Part shown: positions 49,680-59,102 of the stretch, one piece after another
Numbering within the stretch: position 1 is the first letter of the stretch
Layout: every line of letters starts with the position of its first letter
Source: Methanococcus voltae PS
GTDB taxonomy: Archaea > AGJL01 > Methanococci > Methanococcales > Methanococcaceae
Assembly (NCBI RefSeq): GCF_024807035.1
Contig: NZ_JANUCQ010000002.1
Coordinates: 124,001 to 188,000, forward strand
DNA: 64,000 nt
Direction of reading: 5' to 3'
Made by a program: the position numbers and the translations under genes
Notes under the pieces: model-generated
Seen by the model: the letters and a program-made list of their open reading frames with translations, nothing else
Database searches by the model: none
What the model was told of the DNA's origin: nothing

Positions 49680-49879
49680 ATAGCATCCTCAATTAAGTAC
49701 AATATTAAAATTAAACATACTTTATTTTAGAATATAATTATTTTAGAATATATTATATATTAGATTTTACAAATAGTTTTTATAATTTTTAAGGCTTGAA
49801 TTTAGAAATTAAAATACATGCTAATAAGTTAAAAATAATTTAAAAATAATTTAAAGATGATGATTGATAGTGATTATAT
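49680..49879. other. Short gap before radB
   Basis: About 200 AT-rich bases with a duplicated TTATTTTAGAATATA element near 49723-49752. Nothing else. Confidence 0.4.
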
Positions 49880-50710
49880 ATGCTAAAAGGAATAATTAAG
49901 GGCGAAATCGAGAAAAAAACCATAACGCAAATTTATGGACCTCCAGGAAGTGGTAAAACCAACATATGTATTATTGCTATGATAAAATATGCTAAAAATA
50001 ATCAAAAAGTAATATACATGGATACAGAAGGTAGTTTATCCACAGAAAGAGTTAAACAGATATGCCCTCAAGATAGTGACGGTATTTTCAAAAATACACT
50101 ACTTTGCGAACCTTACACTTTTGAAGAACAGTGTAACATTATTGAAAGTCTAGAATCGGTTGAAAATATCGGTTTGATAATTGTTGACGGAATTTCATCA
50201 TTATATAGGCTAGAGCTATCAAACAATGTATTCCATAATACCGAATTAAACCGTAATTTGGCTAAACAAATACATATATTAAATAAAATTGCTAAAAAAA
50301 ACGATACTGCCGTACTTTTAACTAACCAAGCGAAAGATAGCGTAAATTATAAAATTTCAGATACGGATTACAATAATAAAGATTCTAGTGAAAATGAAGG
50401 AAAAAATCACAATTTTAGAAATTCTAAAGTTAAAAATTCGTTTGATGATAGTTTTGAACCTACAGGGGGCAAATTATTAGCATACTGGAGTAAATCAATA
50501 CTAAAATTGGAAAAGTTTAAAAATTTTAGAAGATTAACACTTGAAAAACATAGATTCCATAAAGATGGTGAATATATTGATTTTCAGATTGTTCAGCAGG
50601 GTTTAAAAGAGTTAACTGGCTTTAATGAATCAGAAAAGTTTAAAAATTCTAAGAACGAATTAAATAATATAACAAATGGTATAAAAGATATAAAAGATAT
50701 AAAAGAATAA
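49880..50710 (+). CDS. radB: RadB recombinase paralogue
   Basis: A 276-residue RecA-fold ATPase lacking the N-terminal DNA-binding domain of RadA, as is usual for RadB. Walker A GPPGSGKT at residues 20-27, VIYMDTEGSLS, Walker B LIIVDGISSLYRLE, and VLLTNQ. It assists homologous recombination in Euryarchaeota. A charged Asn/Ser-rich insertion (about residues 155-185) and a KDIKDIKE slippage tail of ~30 residues make it longer than the ~220 typical. Confidence 0.92.
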   Translation: MLKGIIKGEIEKKTITQIYGPPGSGKTNICIIAMIKYAKNNQKVIYMDTEGSLSTERVKQICPQDSDGIFKNTLLCEPYTFEEQCNIIESLESVENIGLIIVDGISSLYRLELSNNVFHNTELNRNLAKQIHILNKIAKKNDTAVLLTNQAKDSVNYKISDTDYNNKDSSENEGKNHNFRNSKVKNSFDDSFEPTGGKLLAYWSKSILKLEKFKNFRRLTLEKHRFHKDGEYIDFQIVQQGLKELTGFNESEKFKNSKNELNNITNGIKDIKDIKE

Positions 50711-50779
50711 AAGAATAAAGAACGATATAAGCTGATATAAAATATATAACTATACGTTAATCGTTATCAAAGGGAAATC

Positions 50780-51214
50780 ATGGAAGTTACTGGGAAAACT
50801 CTTGAAATCATGGAAGCTATCGAAGGTATATGTACTACAAAAGAAGTAGCGGAAAAATTAGAAACCCACCCTAAAAATATTGACCGGCATATTCGAGTAT
50901 TAAGGGATTTAGGACTTGTAGAAACACGTAAGGGTAAATTTGGAGGTATTTGCCTTACAAATGAAGGAAAATACTTATTGAAGAAAAAACATATAAATCT
51001 AATAAGTATAAAGGTTAGAATTGTTGCAAATGACAAAATCGGATTATTGGCAGAAATTACGTCAACAATTTCTGGAAAAGGTGGCAATATCTTAGCTACT
51101 ACCTTGGAGAAGGAAGATGAAAGAGTCGTAGTTTGGTTAAGTCTCGAAAATCTAGATTTTGATGATTTGAAGAAAATATTAAAAGATAAAGTTATAAAGG
51201 TGTCGCTAGTATGA
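50780..51214 (+). CDS. HTH regulator with C-terminal ACT domain
   Basis: A 144-residue protein. Residues 1-72 are a winged helix (EAIEGICTTKEVAEKLETHPKNIDRHIRVLRDLGLVET, then a GGICLTNEGKYLL wing). Residues 74-144 are an ACT fold (IKVRIVANDKIGLLAEITSTISGKGGNIL), which usually binds an amino acid. It ends four bases inside the CYTH gene (ATGA overlap), so the two are translated together. Confidence 0.85.
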   Translation: MEVTGKTLEIMEAIEGICTTKEVAEKLETHPKNIDRHIRVLRDLGLVETRKGKFGGICLTNEGKYLLKKKHINLISIKVRIVANDKIGLLAEITSTISGKGGNILATTLEKEDERVVVWLSLENLDFDDLKKILKDKVIKVSLV

Positions 51215-51810
51215 TTGAGGTAGAAATAAAAGTTTCTCTTGAAAACAAAGATATTGAAAAGATAATAGCTGATTTAAAGGATATAGGATTCAAAAAATCA
51301 GGTATTAAGGAACAAATAGACGTTTATTATAATGGAATAGATAGAGATTTTAGAGAAACTGATGAAGCTCTTAGAATTAGACGTTCTGCTAATTTAAACG
51401 AGGATTTATCAGTAATTAATGAAAATACCTACGTGACATATAAAGGTAAAAAATTAGATAAGATTTCAAAAACACGTGTAGAGCACGAAACTGCGGTTGA
51501 AGATATCGATACGATGGACAACATTTTTAAAAGTTTAGGGTTTAAAAGCGTAGAACCAGTTCGTAAAGTTAGAAAATTGCTTAGAAAAGTAATTGGTGCG
51601 ACAGAAGATGAATATATAGAAGCTTCCATAGATAAAGTTGATAATGTCGGACAATATTTAGAATTGGAGATTACTGTGGAAAGTTTTGAGCAAAAAGATG
51701 AAGCACTTGGAAAATTATTTTCAGTTTTGGAAGAAATTGGAATTGATAAAAATAATCTTGAATTAAAATCTTACTTGGAATTAAGGGACGAAAAATTAGG
51801 AATTAATTAA
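51211..51810 (+). CDS. CYTH-domain protein, class IV adenylate cyclase-like
   Basis: A 199-residue CYTH tunnel protein: the signature EVEIKV at residues 3-8, DVYYNG, RETDEALRIRR, TYKGKKLD and a YLELEITVE strand. Relatives (CyaB) make cAMP, or hydrolyse triphosphates as thiamine-triphosphatase or tripolyphosphatase. Overlap with the HTH-ACT gene suggests one regulatory unit. Activity cannot be chosen from sequence alone. Confidence 0.87.
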   Translation: MIEVEIKVSLENKDIEKIIADLKDIGFKKSGIKEQIDVYYNGIDRDFRETDEALRIRRSANLNEDLSVINENTYVTYKGKKLDKISKTRVEHETAVEDIDTMDNIFKSLGFKSVEPVRKVRKLLRKVIGATEDEYIEASIDKVDNVGQYLELEITVESFEQKDEALGKLFSVLEEIGIDKNNLELKSYLELRDEKLGIN

Positions 51811-52050
51811 TTAATTAATAAATTGCTTAATAATACGTACCAAATACGTAATATAAAATTAATTCTTTAAGTTTAACTAATTAATTGCCTAAATAAGTCA
51901 GTTAACTACGGTTAATTCGATAAAAATCGATATAATAAACTATATATATAAAAAACTTTAAATATTAACTAATTAAATTAAAATGTGACTTAAACCCATA
52001 TAAAATTAAATAAATTTAGAATCAAGTAAACTTTATTTGGAGAGGATATT

Positions 52051-52134
52051 GTGGATAGCAGGAAGTTAGTTGCCATAATCGTTGGATTAGCGATGATAGG
52101 CTCGACAATACCGTTATTTTTAATGAATTTTTAA
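52051..52134 (+). CDS. 27-residue single-pass membrane peptide
   Basis: A GTG start follows a strong GGAGAGGA ribosome binding site. The peptide is MDSRKLVAIIVGLAMIGST then IPLFLMNF: a short charged N-terminus and one hydrophobic helix. A TATA-like TATATATATAAA sits about 100 bases upstream. No family known to me; the strong site and clean helix argue that it is real. Confidence 0.55.
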   Translation: MDSRKLVAIIVGLAMIGSTIPLFLMNF

Positions 52135-52402
52135 TAAAATTCTACAGTACTTATTTGGTATACATATAGAGTATATATGGAGCTATATACCATCCATTGG
52201 GAATATAGGGGAAAATAAGATAGTGTATATTTAAAAAATGGCAACATATTGTATTTTATATACTATCTAAACTTTTTTGATTAAATTTTAATTATTTGTT
52301 TATCTATTTGATTGATTATAAAAACGTTAAAATATGATAATATAAATAATTATATGTTATAGAATATCTTTTATAAAATTTATATGTTAAAAGAGGGATA
52401 AT
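52135..52402. other. Gap before xthA
   Basis: About 270 AT-rich bases with TATA-like elements near 52342-52356. No gene seen besides the flanking ones. Confidence 0.4.
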
Positions 52403-53152
52403 ATCAAATTAATATCTTGGAATGTCAATGGAATTAAAGCAATATTACAAAAAGGGTTTGTTGAGTTTATAAAAAACAAAAATCCTGACGTAGTATGCCT
52501 ACAAGAAATTAAAACAAACACTCCATCTCAAATTCTTGATTTATCAGAATATAAACAATATTGGAATACTGCTTCTAAAAAGGGTTATTCAGGAACTGCA
52601 ATATTTACAAAGGAAAAGCCTGAAAATATTACATATGGAATGAATAATTTTCCAGATGATGAAGGTAGGGTCATTACTGCAGAATACGAGAATTATTATC
52701 TTGTAAATGTATATACGCCAAATTCTCAGCGTGGTTTAACCAGATTAGAATACCGTATATCGTGGGATTCCAAATTTTTGGAGTATTTAAATAGTTTAAA
52801 TGAAAATAAACCAGTTGTATTTTGCGGAGACTTAAATGTAGCGCATAAAGAAATTGATTTGAGAAATCCTAAAACGAACAAAAAACATGCCGGATTTACT
52901 GAAGAAGAAAGAATGGGTTTTGATAAATACGTTGAAAATAATTACGTAGACACATTTAGAATATTTAATAAAGAGCCTGACAACTACACCTGGTGGTCTT
53001 ACATGCACAATGCGAGGGCTAAAAACATTGGTTGGCGTATAGATTACTTTTGTACGTCCGATTCACTTGTTGATTACGTAAAAAACTCTATAATTATGGA
53101 TGAAATTTATGGTTCCGACCATTGCCCCATACAGTTAGAATTGGATTGTTAA
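52403..53152 (+). CDS. xthA: Exodeoxyribonuclease III / AP endonuclease, initiating at ATC
   Basis: A 249-residue Mg-dependent repair nuclease of the XthA family. From 52403 the frame reads ATC then KLISWNVNGIKAIL; Asn7 and the metal-ligand Glu35 (CLQEIK) are here. Later motifs: GDLNVAHKEIDL, WWSYMHNARAKNIGWRIDYF and GSDHCPIQLEL. No ATG, GTG or TTG occurs between the upstream stop (52388-52390) and 52640. ATC lies five bases after GAGG, normal spacing. Starting at the ATG at 52640 would delete 79 residues with two catalytic positions. Error in the start codon is the main alternative. Confidence 0.85.
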   Translation: MKLISWNVNGIKAILQKGFVEFIKNKNPDVVCLQEIKTNTPSQILDLSEYKQYWNTASKKGYSGTAIFTKEKPENITYGMNNFPDDEGRVITAEYENYYLVNVYTPNSQRGLTRLEYRISWDSKFLEYLNSLNENKPVVFCGDLNVAHKEIDLRNPKTNKKHAGFTEEERMGFDKYVENNYVDTFRIFNKEPDNYTWWSYMHNARAKNIGWRIDYFCTSDSLVDYVKNSIIMDEIYGSDHCPIQLELDC

Positions 53153-53271
53153 GAATTAAAAAAGTTAAATGATTAAAATAAAGTATTAAATTAATTTAAA
53201 TTAATTTAATATCTATTAAATAATTACTTAATAGATATTTACTAGTTATTTAATAGATATTCAATATTAAA

Positions 53272-53760
53272 TTATTCAATTGTTATTTTTTCAATAATTA
53301 CATCTTCTACTGGCCAGTCTTGGAAGTAGCTTTTAGTTCCTGTTTTAACTTTTGCTATTTCGTCTAAAACTTCGAAACCTTCGGTTAATTCTGCAAATAC
53401 TGCGTAACCATAGTTCATATCATTTTTGTAATCTAAAAATGAATTGTCAATGTGGTTTATGAAAAATTGGCTTGTAGCTGAATCTACAGCGTTTGTTCTA
53501 GCCATTGCTAAAGTTCCTCTTTTGTTAGATAAACCGTTCTTAGCTTCGTTTTTAATTGGAGCTTGTGTTTCTTTTTGAACCCCATCTTTTGTAAAACCTC
53601 CACCTTGAATCATGAATCCGTTTATAACTCTATGAAAAATAGTATTGTCGTAAAATCCTTCTTCAGCATATTTTTTAAAGTTTTCTACGGTTATAGGTGC
53701 TTCTTTTTCGAATAAATTTACTTTCATTGTACCTTTGTTTGTAACGATTGTTGCAATCAA
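53272..53760 (-). CDS. Cyclophilin-type peptidyl-prolyl isomerase
   Basis: A 162-residue isomerase of the PpiB type: IFHRVINGFMIQGGGFTKDG, MARTNAVDSATSQFFINHIDN, YGYAVFAELTEGFEVLD, and WPVEDVIIEKITIE at the end. Cytosolic, no signal peptide. TTG start behind GGTGAAATT. Converges on xthA. Confidence 0.93.
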   Translation of the reverse strand: MIATIVTNKGTMKVNLFEKEAPITVENFKKYAEEGFYDNTIFHRVINGFMIQGGGFTKDGVQKETQAPIKNEAKNGLSNKRGTLAMARTNAVDSATSQFFINHIDNSFLDYKNDMNYGYAVFAELTEGFEVLDEIAKVKTGTKSYFQDWPVEDVIIEKITIE

Positions 53761-54168
53761 AATTTCACCAGTTTAATTATACTCTATTATTTTATTATGC
53801 TATTTTATTATGCTATTTTATTATAGTATATTATAATATAGTATTGTTTTATTATGTTATTTTATTATATTATTAGTTTATTTTATTATTTTATATAATA
53901 TTTGTTTAGTATATTATTATTTTCTAATATTTCATCATTTTATAAAATTGTTTTTATTTATAAACTATTATCCAACTTACAATGTACTATAATTAGATAC
54001 CATACTATATAAAGAAGTATTGCATTTAAATTTTATCAATACGATAAAATGACCTTTGATGTAGGTCATATATATAGATACTGGACTTGTCCCATATGAA
54101 AAGTATATAATAGGATAATAGACATATTATATAATATACAGTTAATAAATAATTTGAGGGGTGCAAAT
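53761..54168. other. Divergent region between cyclophilin and DUF2193 genes
   Basis: About 410 bases. The left half is a chain of CTATTTTATTATG-type repeats; the right half contains two TATA-like stretches (54005-54013 and 54067-54077) and the inverted repeat listed separately. No gene seen. Confidence 0.55.
54050..54068 (+). promoter_or_regulatory. TGACCT-N7-AGGTCA inverted repeat before DUF2193
   Basis: Perfect 6-bp half-sites around TTGATGT, ending inside a TATA-like CATATATATAG. It is the GC-richest spot of an AT-rich promoter region, so it is a good regulator-site candidate. The next gene starts 101 bases downstream. Confidence 0.55.
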
Positions 54169-55668
54169 ATGAAAGAACTGTATGAGAAGATGGTAAATGA
54201 AGCGATGGCTGCTCAATGGGCAGATGTTGAAGTTATAAAAGCCAAAAGAGGTACAGAGTACAAATTAACAGATGGTAAGCCATACGTTGACGCAGTTCAA
54301 AAAATGGAGGCAATTGGTGACCAATGTAAAGAAGTAATTGATTTACACAAAAATTCAGTGCAAACTCATTACGATACATTGTGTGATTTAACAGATACGG
54401 TACGTCCAGAAGACGACCCATTTGTAGAACACTACCAGACTCCCGCTATATTGGAAATACTTTATAATGAAGACCCTAAATTTAGAGAAGCCGTTGAAAA
54501 ATTTATAGACGCGGTTGAAAAGAACCGTGCATTAATTGGAAAAGAAGTAGTAAGAAGATACGGCGGATTTTATGGACCTACTTGTGTAGTTGATTTTGCA
54601 CTTATACCTGGAAGTACCAGTAATGTTGTAAATCAAATACTTAGGAAAACAGATATTCCTGAACATTACAAGCAAGCTATATTAGCTTCCAAATCTTGGG
54701 GTATGAATACATCATACGGGATAGGAGATAAATTTGCCCACGCGGTAGAGGATGGATTAACACTTAATGAAGCTATGGATAAAGAAATAGATACCATAAA
54801 GATGATTTATGATACACCAATACAAGCACAAACTAAATTAATGGAAGAAGCGGGACATACAAGCTTTGATGTATTTAAATATATGCAAGACTACAAGAAA
54901 AAAATGGATGGCACAGTTAAAAAAGCTTTAGATGCTGAAGTAAACTATGGAAACATTGTTACAGTACCTGCTTACTGCGTAGGGGATATTTCTCACCACA
55001 TTGCACAATCTACATACAATATGTGTAAAGATGATGTAATAATGGCAGTAATAGAAGCTACATCTAAAGTAATGGACAATACATTGCGAAATAACTTAGA
55101 TAAGTTCAAAACAGAGTTTGATGTATTATCTTTAGCAACCGGCTCCACGGCTGCTGCTGTTGAATATATATTAGAACTTGACGGATTTAATGCTCCAACA
55201 GTTGTAGAATTACTTACACAAAGATTCCATAACTATGTACAATTATACCCAAAAAGAGGGGCTGCTGCAGAATTGCACAACCACGACTTTATGGACATGG
55301 TATATAGAGGTTGGAAAACACTTGATAAAGCTAGAAGAATGAAGAATGGTTCAGGAGCTAAATTGGTACCAATGGTTAATGATATGCCAGTAGATTTAGA
55401 CCCAATTGCGGAAAATGAAGTTTTAATGAACCCACAAAGATACGCATATCCTGCCTGTGCTATAACAGTTAGATTCTCATCATTAATGAGATTAGCAGAT
55501 TACCCTTGTTTATTAACAAGTGAGCCAGTTACTGCCACAATGATGACAAACGTAATTGCTTTACACAAAAATAACCCAGGAGCGCCTGCTAGAGTATGTA
55601 AAAAATGTGCTTCATCCTGTTTAGTAGACTTCAGACACGAATACTGTCAATGGAGAGAATCAGTTTAA
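54169..55668 (+). CDS. DUF2193 family protein
   Basis: A 499-residue, mostly helical protein of the methanogen family DUF2193, function unknown. It has a GGFYGPTCVVDFALIPGSTSNVVNQ core, a YGNIVTVPAYCVGDISHHIAQSTYN segment and a C-terminal CKKCASSCLVDFRHEYC cluster that could bind metal. I start at MKELYEK behind GAGGGGTG; an ATG five codons upstream overlaps that site. Dense Met/Cys/His content and careful promoter architecture suggest conditional, strong expression. Aquaporin gene follows, 314 bases away. Confidence 0.85.
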   Translation: MKELYEKMVNEAMAAQWADVEVIKAKRGTEYKLTDGKPYVDAVQKMEAIGDQCKEVIDLHKNSVQTHYDTLCDLTDTVRPEDDPFVEHYQTPAILEILYNEDPKFREAVEKFIDAVEKNRALIGKEVVRRYGGFYGPTCVVDFALIPGSTSNVVNQILRKTDIPEHYKQAILASKSWGMNTSYGIGDKFAHAVEDGLTLNEAMDKEIDTIKMIYDTPIQAQTKLMEEAGHTSFDVFKYMQDYKKKMDGTVKKALDAEVNYGNIVTVPAYCVGDISHHIAQSTYNMCKDDVIMAVIEATSKVMDNTLRNNLDKFKTEFDVLSLATGSTAAAVEYILELDGFNAPTVVELLTQRFHNYVQLYPKRGAAAELHNHDFMDMVYRGWKTLDKARRMKNGSGAKLVPMVNDMPVDLDPIAENEVLMNPQRYAYPACAITVRFSSLMRLADYPCLLTSEPVTATMMTNVIALHKNNPGAPARVCKKCASSCLVDFRHEYCQWRESV

Positions 55669-55982
55669 ATCATGAATAGCTAATAAAAAATAAAATAAAA
55701 TAAAATAAGGAATAAATTAAAATAGATTAAAATAAAATAACTTAGAATACAATACTAAATTAAATATTTTCATACCAACTCTAATTTTTTATCGGTTGTT
55801 TAACTAAGCTTTATAATAAATTTTAGGTAACTTTAATATAGATGATAAATGTAATAGTTACATATCTAATAGATTAATATACTTAGTATATCTAATAGAT
55901 AATAAATTCTATAAATTCTATAATGTTTGAAATAACTGATAAATTATATTTTGATTTTTTAGTAGCATAAAAGGGTGTTATT
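55669..55982. other. Intergenic region before the aquaporin gene
   Basis: About 310 bases. The left part is AAATAAAATA-type repeats. The right part holds the direct and inverted repeats described separately. No gene seen. Confidence 0.45.
55862..55900 (+). promoter_or_regulatory. Composite repeat upstream of the aquaporin gene
   Basis: ATATCTAATAGAT occurs at 55862-55874 and 55888-55900, 26 bp apart. Between and overlapping them, ATATAC-TTA-GTATAT (55877-55891) is a 15-bp palindrome. It lies about 80 bases before the start codon and may be an operator. Confidence 0.45.
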
Positions 55983-56702
55983 ATGAGCATTGTTAAAAAA
56001 TCTATTGCAGAATTGGTTGGAACTTGCTTTTTAGTGTTTTTTGGTACAGGTTCTGCAATTATGGCACTATTAATATCGAGTGATTTAGGTACAACAGGTA
56101 TCGGAATACTCGGTGGAATTGGAGAATGGCTGGCGATTGGTATGGCATTTGGTTTGGCGATAGCGGCTTCGATTTACGCCGTTGGTGCTGTTTCAGGTGC
56201 ACATTTAAATCCAGCTGTTACAATAGCCTTGTGGGCAGTTAAGGAATTTGAGACAAAAGATGTTATACCATACATTTTAGCACAGTTAACAGGTGCTACA
56301 CTTGGTTCGATACTTTTAATCGGCTGTATAGGTGCTTCGGCAGCTACTATCGGTGGTTTGGGTGCTACGGCTCCTTCAGCAGGATTTACTTATATGCAAG
56401 CTATGCTTGCTGAAATAGTTGGTACATTCCTATTGATGATAACCATAATGGGTGTAGCGGTTGATAAAAAAGCTCCAAACAAATTTGCAGGACTTGTAAT
56501 CGGTTTAGCAGTTGCAGGAATTATTATCACCATAGGTGGTATTTCAGGAGCTTCAATTAACCCAGCAAGGACTTTTGGACCTTACTTAATGGATATGTTC
56601 TACGGGATTAATTTATGGGTATACTACCCAATCTACGTTATTGGTCCAATATTGGGGGCATTAATCGGTGCTTTCATTTATAAATACATAAGGGAAGAAT
56701 AA
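55983..56702 (+). CDS. Aquaporin / glycerol facilitator (MIP family)
   Basis: A 239-residue channel with six membrane helices and two half-helices. Both NPA boxes are intact: GAHLNPAVT (about residue 76) and GASINPART (about residue 196), the second followed by the R of the selectivity filter. Archaeal AqpM proteins pass water, glycerol and possibly H2S or CO2. No neighbouring glycerol kinase. GTTATT spacing and AAAGGGTG ribosome binding site. Confidence 0.92.
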   Translation: MSIVKKSIAELVGTCFLVFFGTGSAIMALLISSDLGTTGIGILGGIGEWLAIGMAFGLAIAASIYAVGAVSGAHLNPAVTIALWAVKEFETKDVIPYILAQLTGATLGSILLIGCIGASAATIGGLGATAPSAGFTYMQAMLAEIVGTFLLMITIMGVAVDKKAPNKFAGLVIGLAVAGIIITIGGISGASINPARTFGPYLMDMFYGINLWVYYPIYVIGPILGALIGAFIYKYIREE

Positions 56703-56867
56703 ATATAAAAAGCTTAAAAAAGTATTTAAAAAATAAATATTCCTATTTTTACATTTTTTTAAAATAAGTTTAATTTAAAAGATTATTTAAAAAGTTTAAT
56801 TTAAAAATTAAAAAAAATTGATATTTATTAATATTTATTAATATTTATTATTATTATTATTTATTCA

Positions 56868-58844
56868 TTATCTAAGCAAATAGATGATATTTTCTTCAAT
56901 TTCATCCTTAGGTTTTTGCGTTATACTTGACAAACCTTCTGCAAATACCATTGCATATTTCATAACGTATTTTCTCTTTTGCTCTTCTTCTTTAGCTTTT
57001 CTGATTCTTGAAATGTAGTTGTTTAAATCTCTACCACAAATCATTAAAGCTTGCCTTATTTCATTAAATATCTCTTCGTTATCTTCAGCACCTGTTGAAA
57101 TTGCTTGCTTACCTGCTGAAGTATATGGTATGTGTGTTGAGATTAAGTTAACGAATATAGTTATTGGTGCGTCTTCGTCGCTTCTTAAACCATATCTTTT
57201 CCAATTGACACTTTTAACGGCATTTGTTAAACCACAACCTGTGGTATCAAATAATAAAGGTACGTGGTTTGAGTTTCTCATAATTTCCATTTTTCTACCA
57301 CTTTCCCCAAGTCTTCCTGCATTACCACCGTATGCAATACCAACTTCAACCGCAAAAGGAATTCCCCCTTTATAGGTTTTAGGTTTTCTTGTTAAGGTCT
57401 TTAAGAAATTTGGTTCAAGTGTTTCAAGTGATTTCAATATGTTTTCATCACCAATAGGTCTTAAACCTATTGTAGATGGTGCCATAAAGTCCATATCTTG
57501 GAGAACTGAAACCAATAATTCAGCTTCTTTCCAATCAATTTTTTTAGGGTCACTTTTTAATAATTTTTTAATTCCTTTCTTGTATTTTTCCAATTCTTCA
57601 TCGGAAACCATCGAAAATTCTATCAAAGAGTTAACAAAGCTTTCGGGTCTTTTTGTAATATACCTTACTTTTTTCCTGAAATCATCCATTTGTGAAGCAT
57701 TTAAGTACTGTTTGCTTACATATTCTACAAAATTCTCTGGTTTCTTTTTAAATTGGTTTCTAATTTCTTTGATATGTTCTTCATCTAATTTATTAAATAA
57801 GTAATCAGTAATTATGTATTTCAAGTAGTATTGTTTTAATTCTGATAAACCTTCAGGCAATCCCAAAATTAAATTGTTTACTTCTTCAATTTCTTTTTTA
57901 TCTAAATATTTACCGAATTTATCAAAGTAATATTTAAAATCCGCATTTAGATAGCATTCTATAACAGTGTCCCAGAAAAAGCTATCTCTGTACTGTTCCA
58001 ATAATTTATCCCTTAAAATGTATAATTCTAATTCCTTAACTCTTTTAGTAGTTACCCTTGATAATTCAGAGCTTAACATACTTGAAAGTCTTGAACTTTC
58101 TGTTTCTCTTGCAATGTGTAACATTTCATCAGTTGTTAAACCGTGAGGGTGTGGTTTCATTTCCTCAGGCTTTTCTGGAACCTGGTAAACTGTCCTGTCG
58201 AATAAAACTTCTTCTTCAGGGTCTTTTAAAGTTATTTTAGAGTGCGGTGTTGATAAACTAATTCTCCTAAGGTATTCAAAAGGTCCTTGCTCTCTCCTAC
58301 TGTAGGTTACTTCTTTAAACTCGCCATCTACTTTTGTACCCCGGTACATTCCTTCTCGTGTTTTGTGGCTTACTACATCCCCTTCGTTCTTAGAAATACT
58401 CATTTGTATCTCCATTTCGTGGATAATGCCATCGCCTGTTGAAGTTGTAATTTTTAAAGGTTTTCCTGTGGTCATTTGTGAAAATAACAAAACACCGGCT
58501 GCACCAATACCTTGTTGTCCTCTTGATTGGATTTGCCTGTGTAATTTTGAACCTGCTAGCATCTTACCAAATACTTTTGGCACGTATTTAGTAGGTATAC
58601 CCGAACCGTTATCCTCTACAATGAGCCTATAGTATTCATTGCCCAATCTTTCGATTGTTACATTTATGTCAGGCAATATTTCAGCTTCTTCACAAGCATC
58701 CATGCTGTTTGTTACCAATTCATGTATGATGGTGGTCATACTTCTTAATTTACCACTGTAACCTAACATGTGCTTGTTTTTTCTAAAAAATTCGGATATT
58801 GAGTGTTCTTTAAACTCATCGAATAAATTGACTTCATCAGCCAT
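56868..58844 (-). CDS. top6B: DNA topoisomerase VI subunit B
   Basis: A 658-residue type IIB topoisomerase ATPase. GHKL ATP-binding motifs: [39 protein letters not shown]; a transducer domain follows with the conserved Lys near [12 protein letters not shown]. The middle is an H2TH-containing linker. It pairs with Top6A to relax supercoils and decatenate DNA; top6A is not next to it. Insertion-rich middle (about residues 250-480) makes it longer than the ~530 of Sulfolobus. GGTGATATT start site. Confidence 0.95.
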   Translation of the reverse strand: MADEVNLFDEFKEHSISEFFRKNKHMLGYSGKLRSMTTIIHELVTNSMDACEEAEILPDINVTIERLGNEYYRLIVEDNGSGIPTKYVPKVFGKMLAGSKLHRQIQSRGQQGIGAAGVLLFSQMTTGKPLKITTSTGDGIIHEMEIQMSISKNEGDVVSHKTREGMYRGTKVDGEFKEVTYSRREQGPFEYLRRISLSTPHSKITLKDPEEEVLFDRTVYQVPEKPEEMKPHPHGLTTDEMLHIARETESSRLSSMLSSELSRVTTKRVKELELYILRDKLLEQYRDSFFWDTVIECYLNADFKYYFDKFGKYLDKKEIEEVNNLILGLPEGLSELKQYYLKYIITDYLFNKLDEEHIKEIRNQFKKKPENFVEYVSKQYLNASQMDDFRKKVRYITKRPESFVNSLIEFSMVSDEELEKYKKGIKKLLKSDPKKIDWKEAELLVSVLQDMDFMAPSTIGLRPIGDENILKSLETLEPNFLKTLTRKPKTYKGGIPFAVEVGIAYGGNAGRLGESGRKMEIMRNSNHVPLLFDTTGCGLTNAVKSVNWKRYGLRSDEDAPITIFVNLISTHIPYTSAGKQAISTGAEDNEEIFNEIRQALMICGRDLNNYISRIRKAKEEEQKRKYVMKYAMVFAEGLSSITQKPKDEIEENIIYLLR

Positions 58845-59102
58845 AATATCACCAACATTAATATTAGAAATAATTGTGTAATTGTATGTATTTTATCTAA
58901 ATTTACGTAAATTGATTTATTATTTATTTTACATCAATTGTAGTATATTTATTGTAGTATATTAAACATATAGTATTAAATGCTAAAATTTAAATTATGC
59001 CAAATAGCTAAATAAATCATAATATAATTTAAATATTTTACTAAATATTTGACATTTTTACCATTCTTATTATTATTTTATTCTTTATTTTATTCTTTAG
59101 TA
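58845..59102. other. Intergenic region, no gene seen
   Basis: About 260 bases between two leftward genes. TTGTAGTATATT is repeated near 58936-58962. Nothing else noted. Confidence 0.4.

Noticed and set aside
52640-53152. xthA starting at the ATG at 52640
   Set aside because: It removes 79 residues including the catalytic Asn and Glu; the upstream frame is clearly coding.
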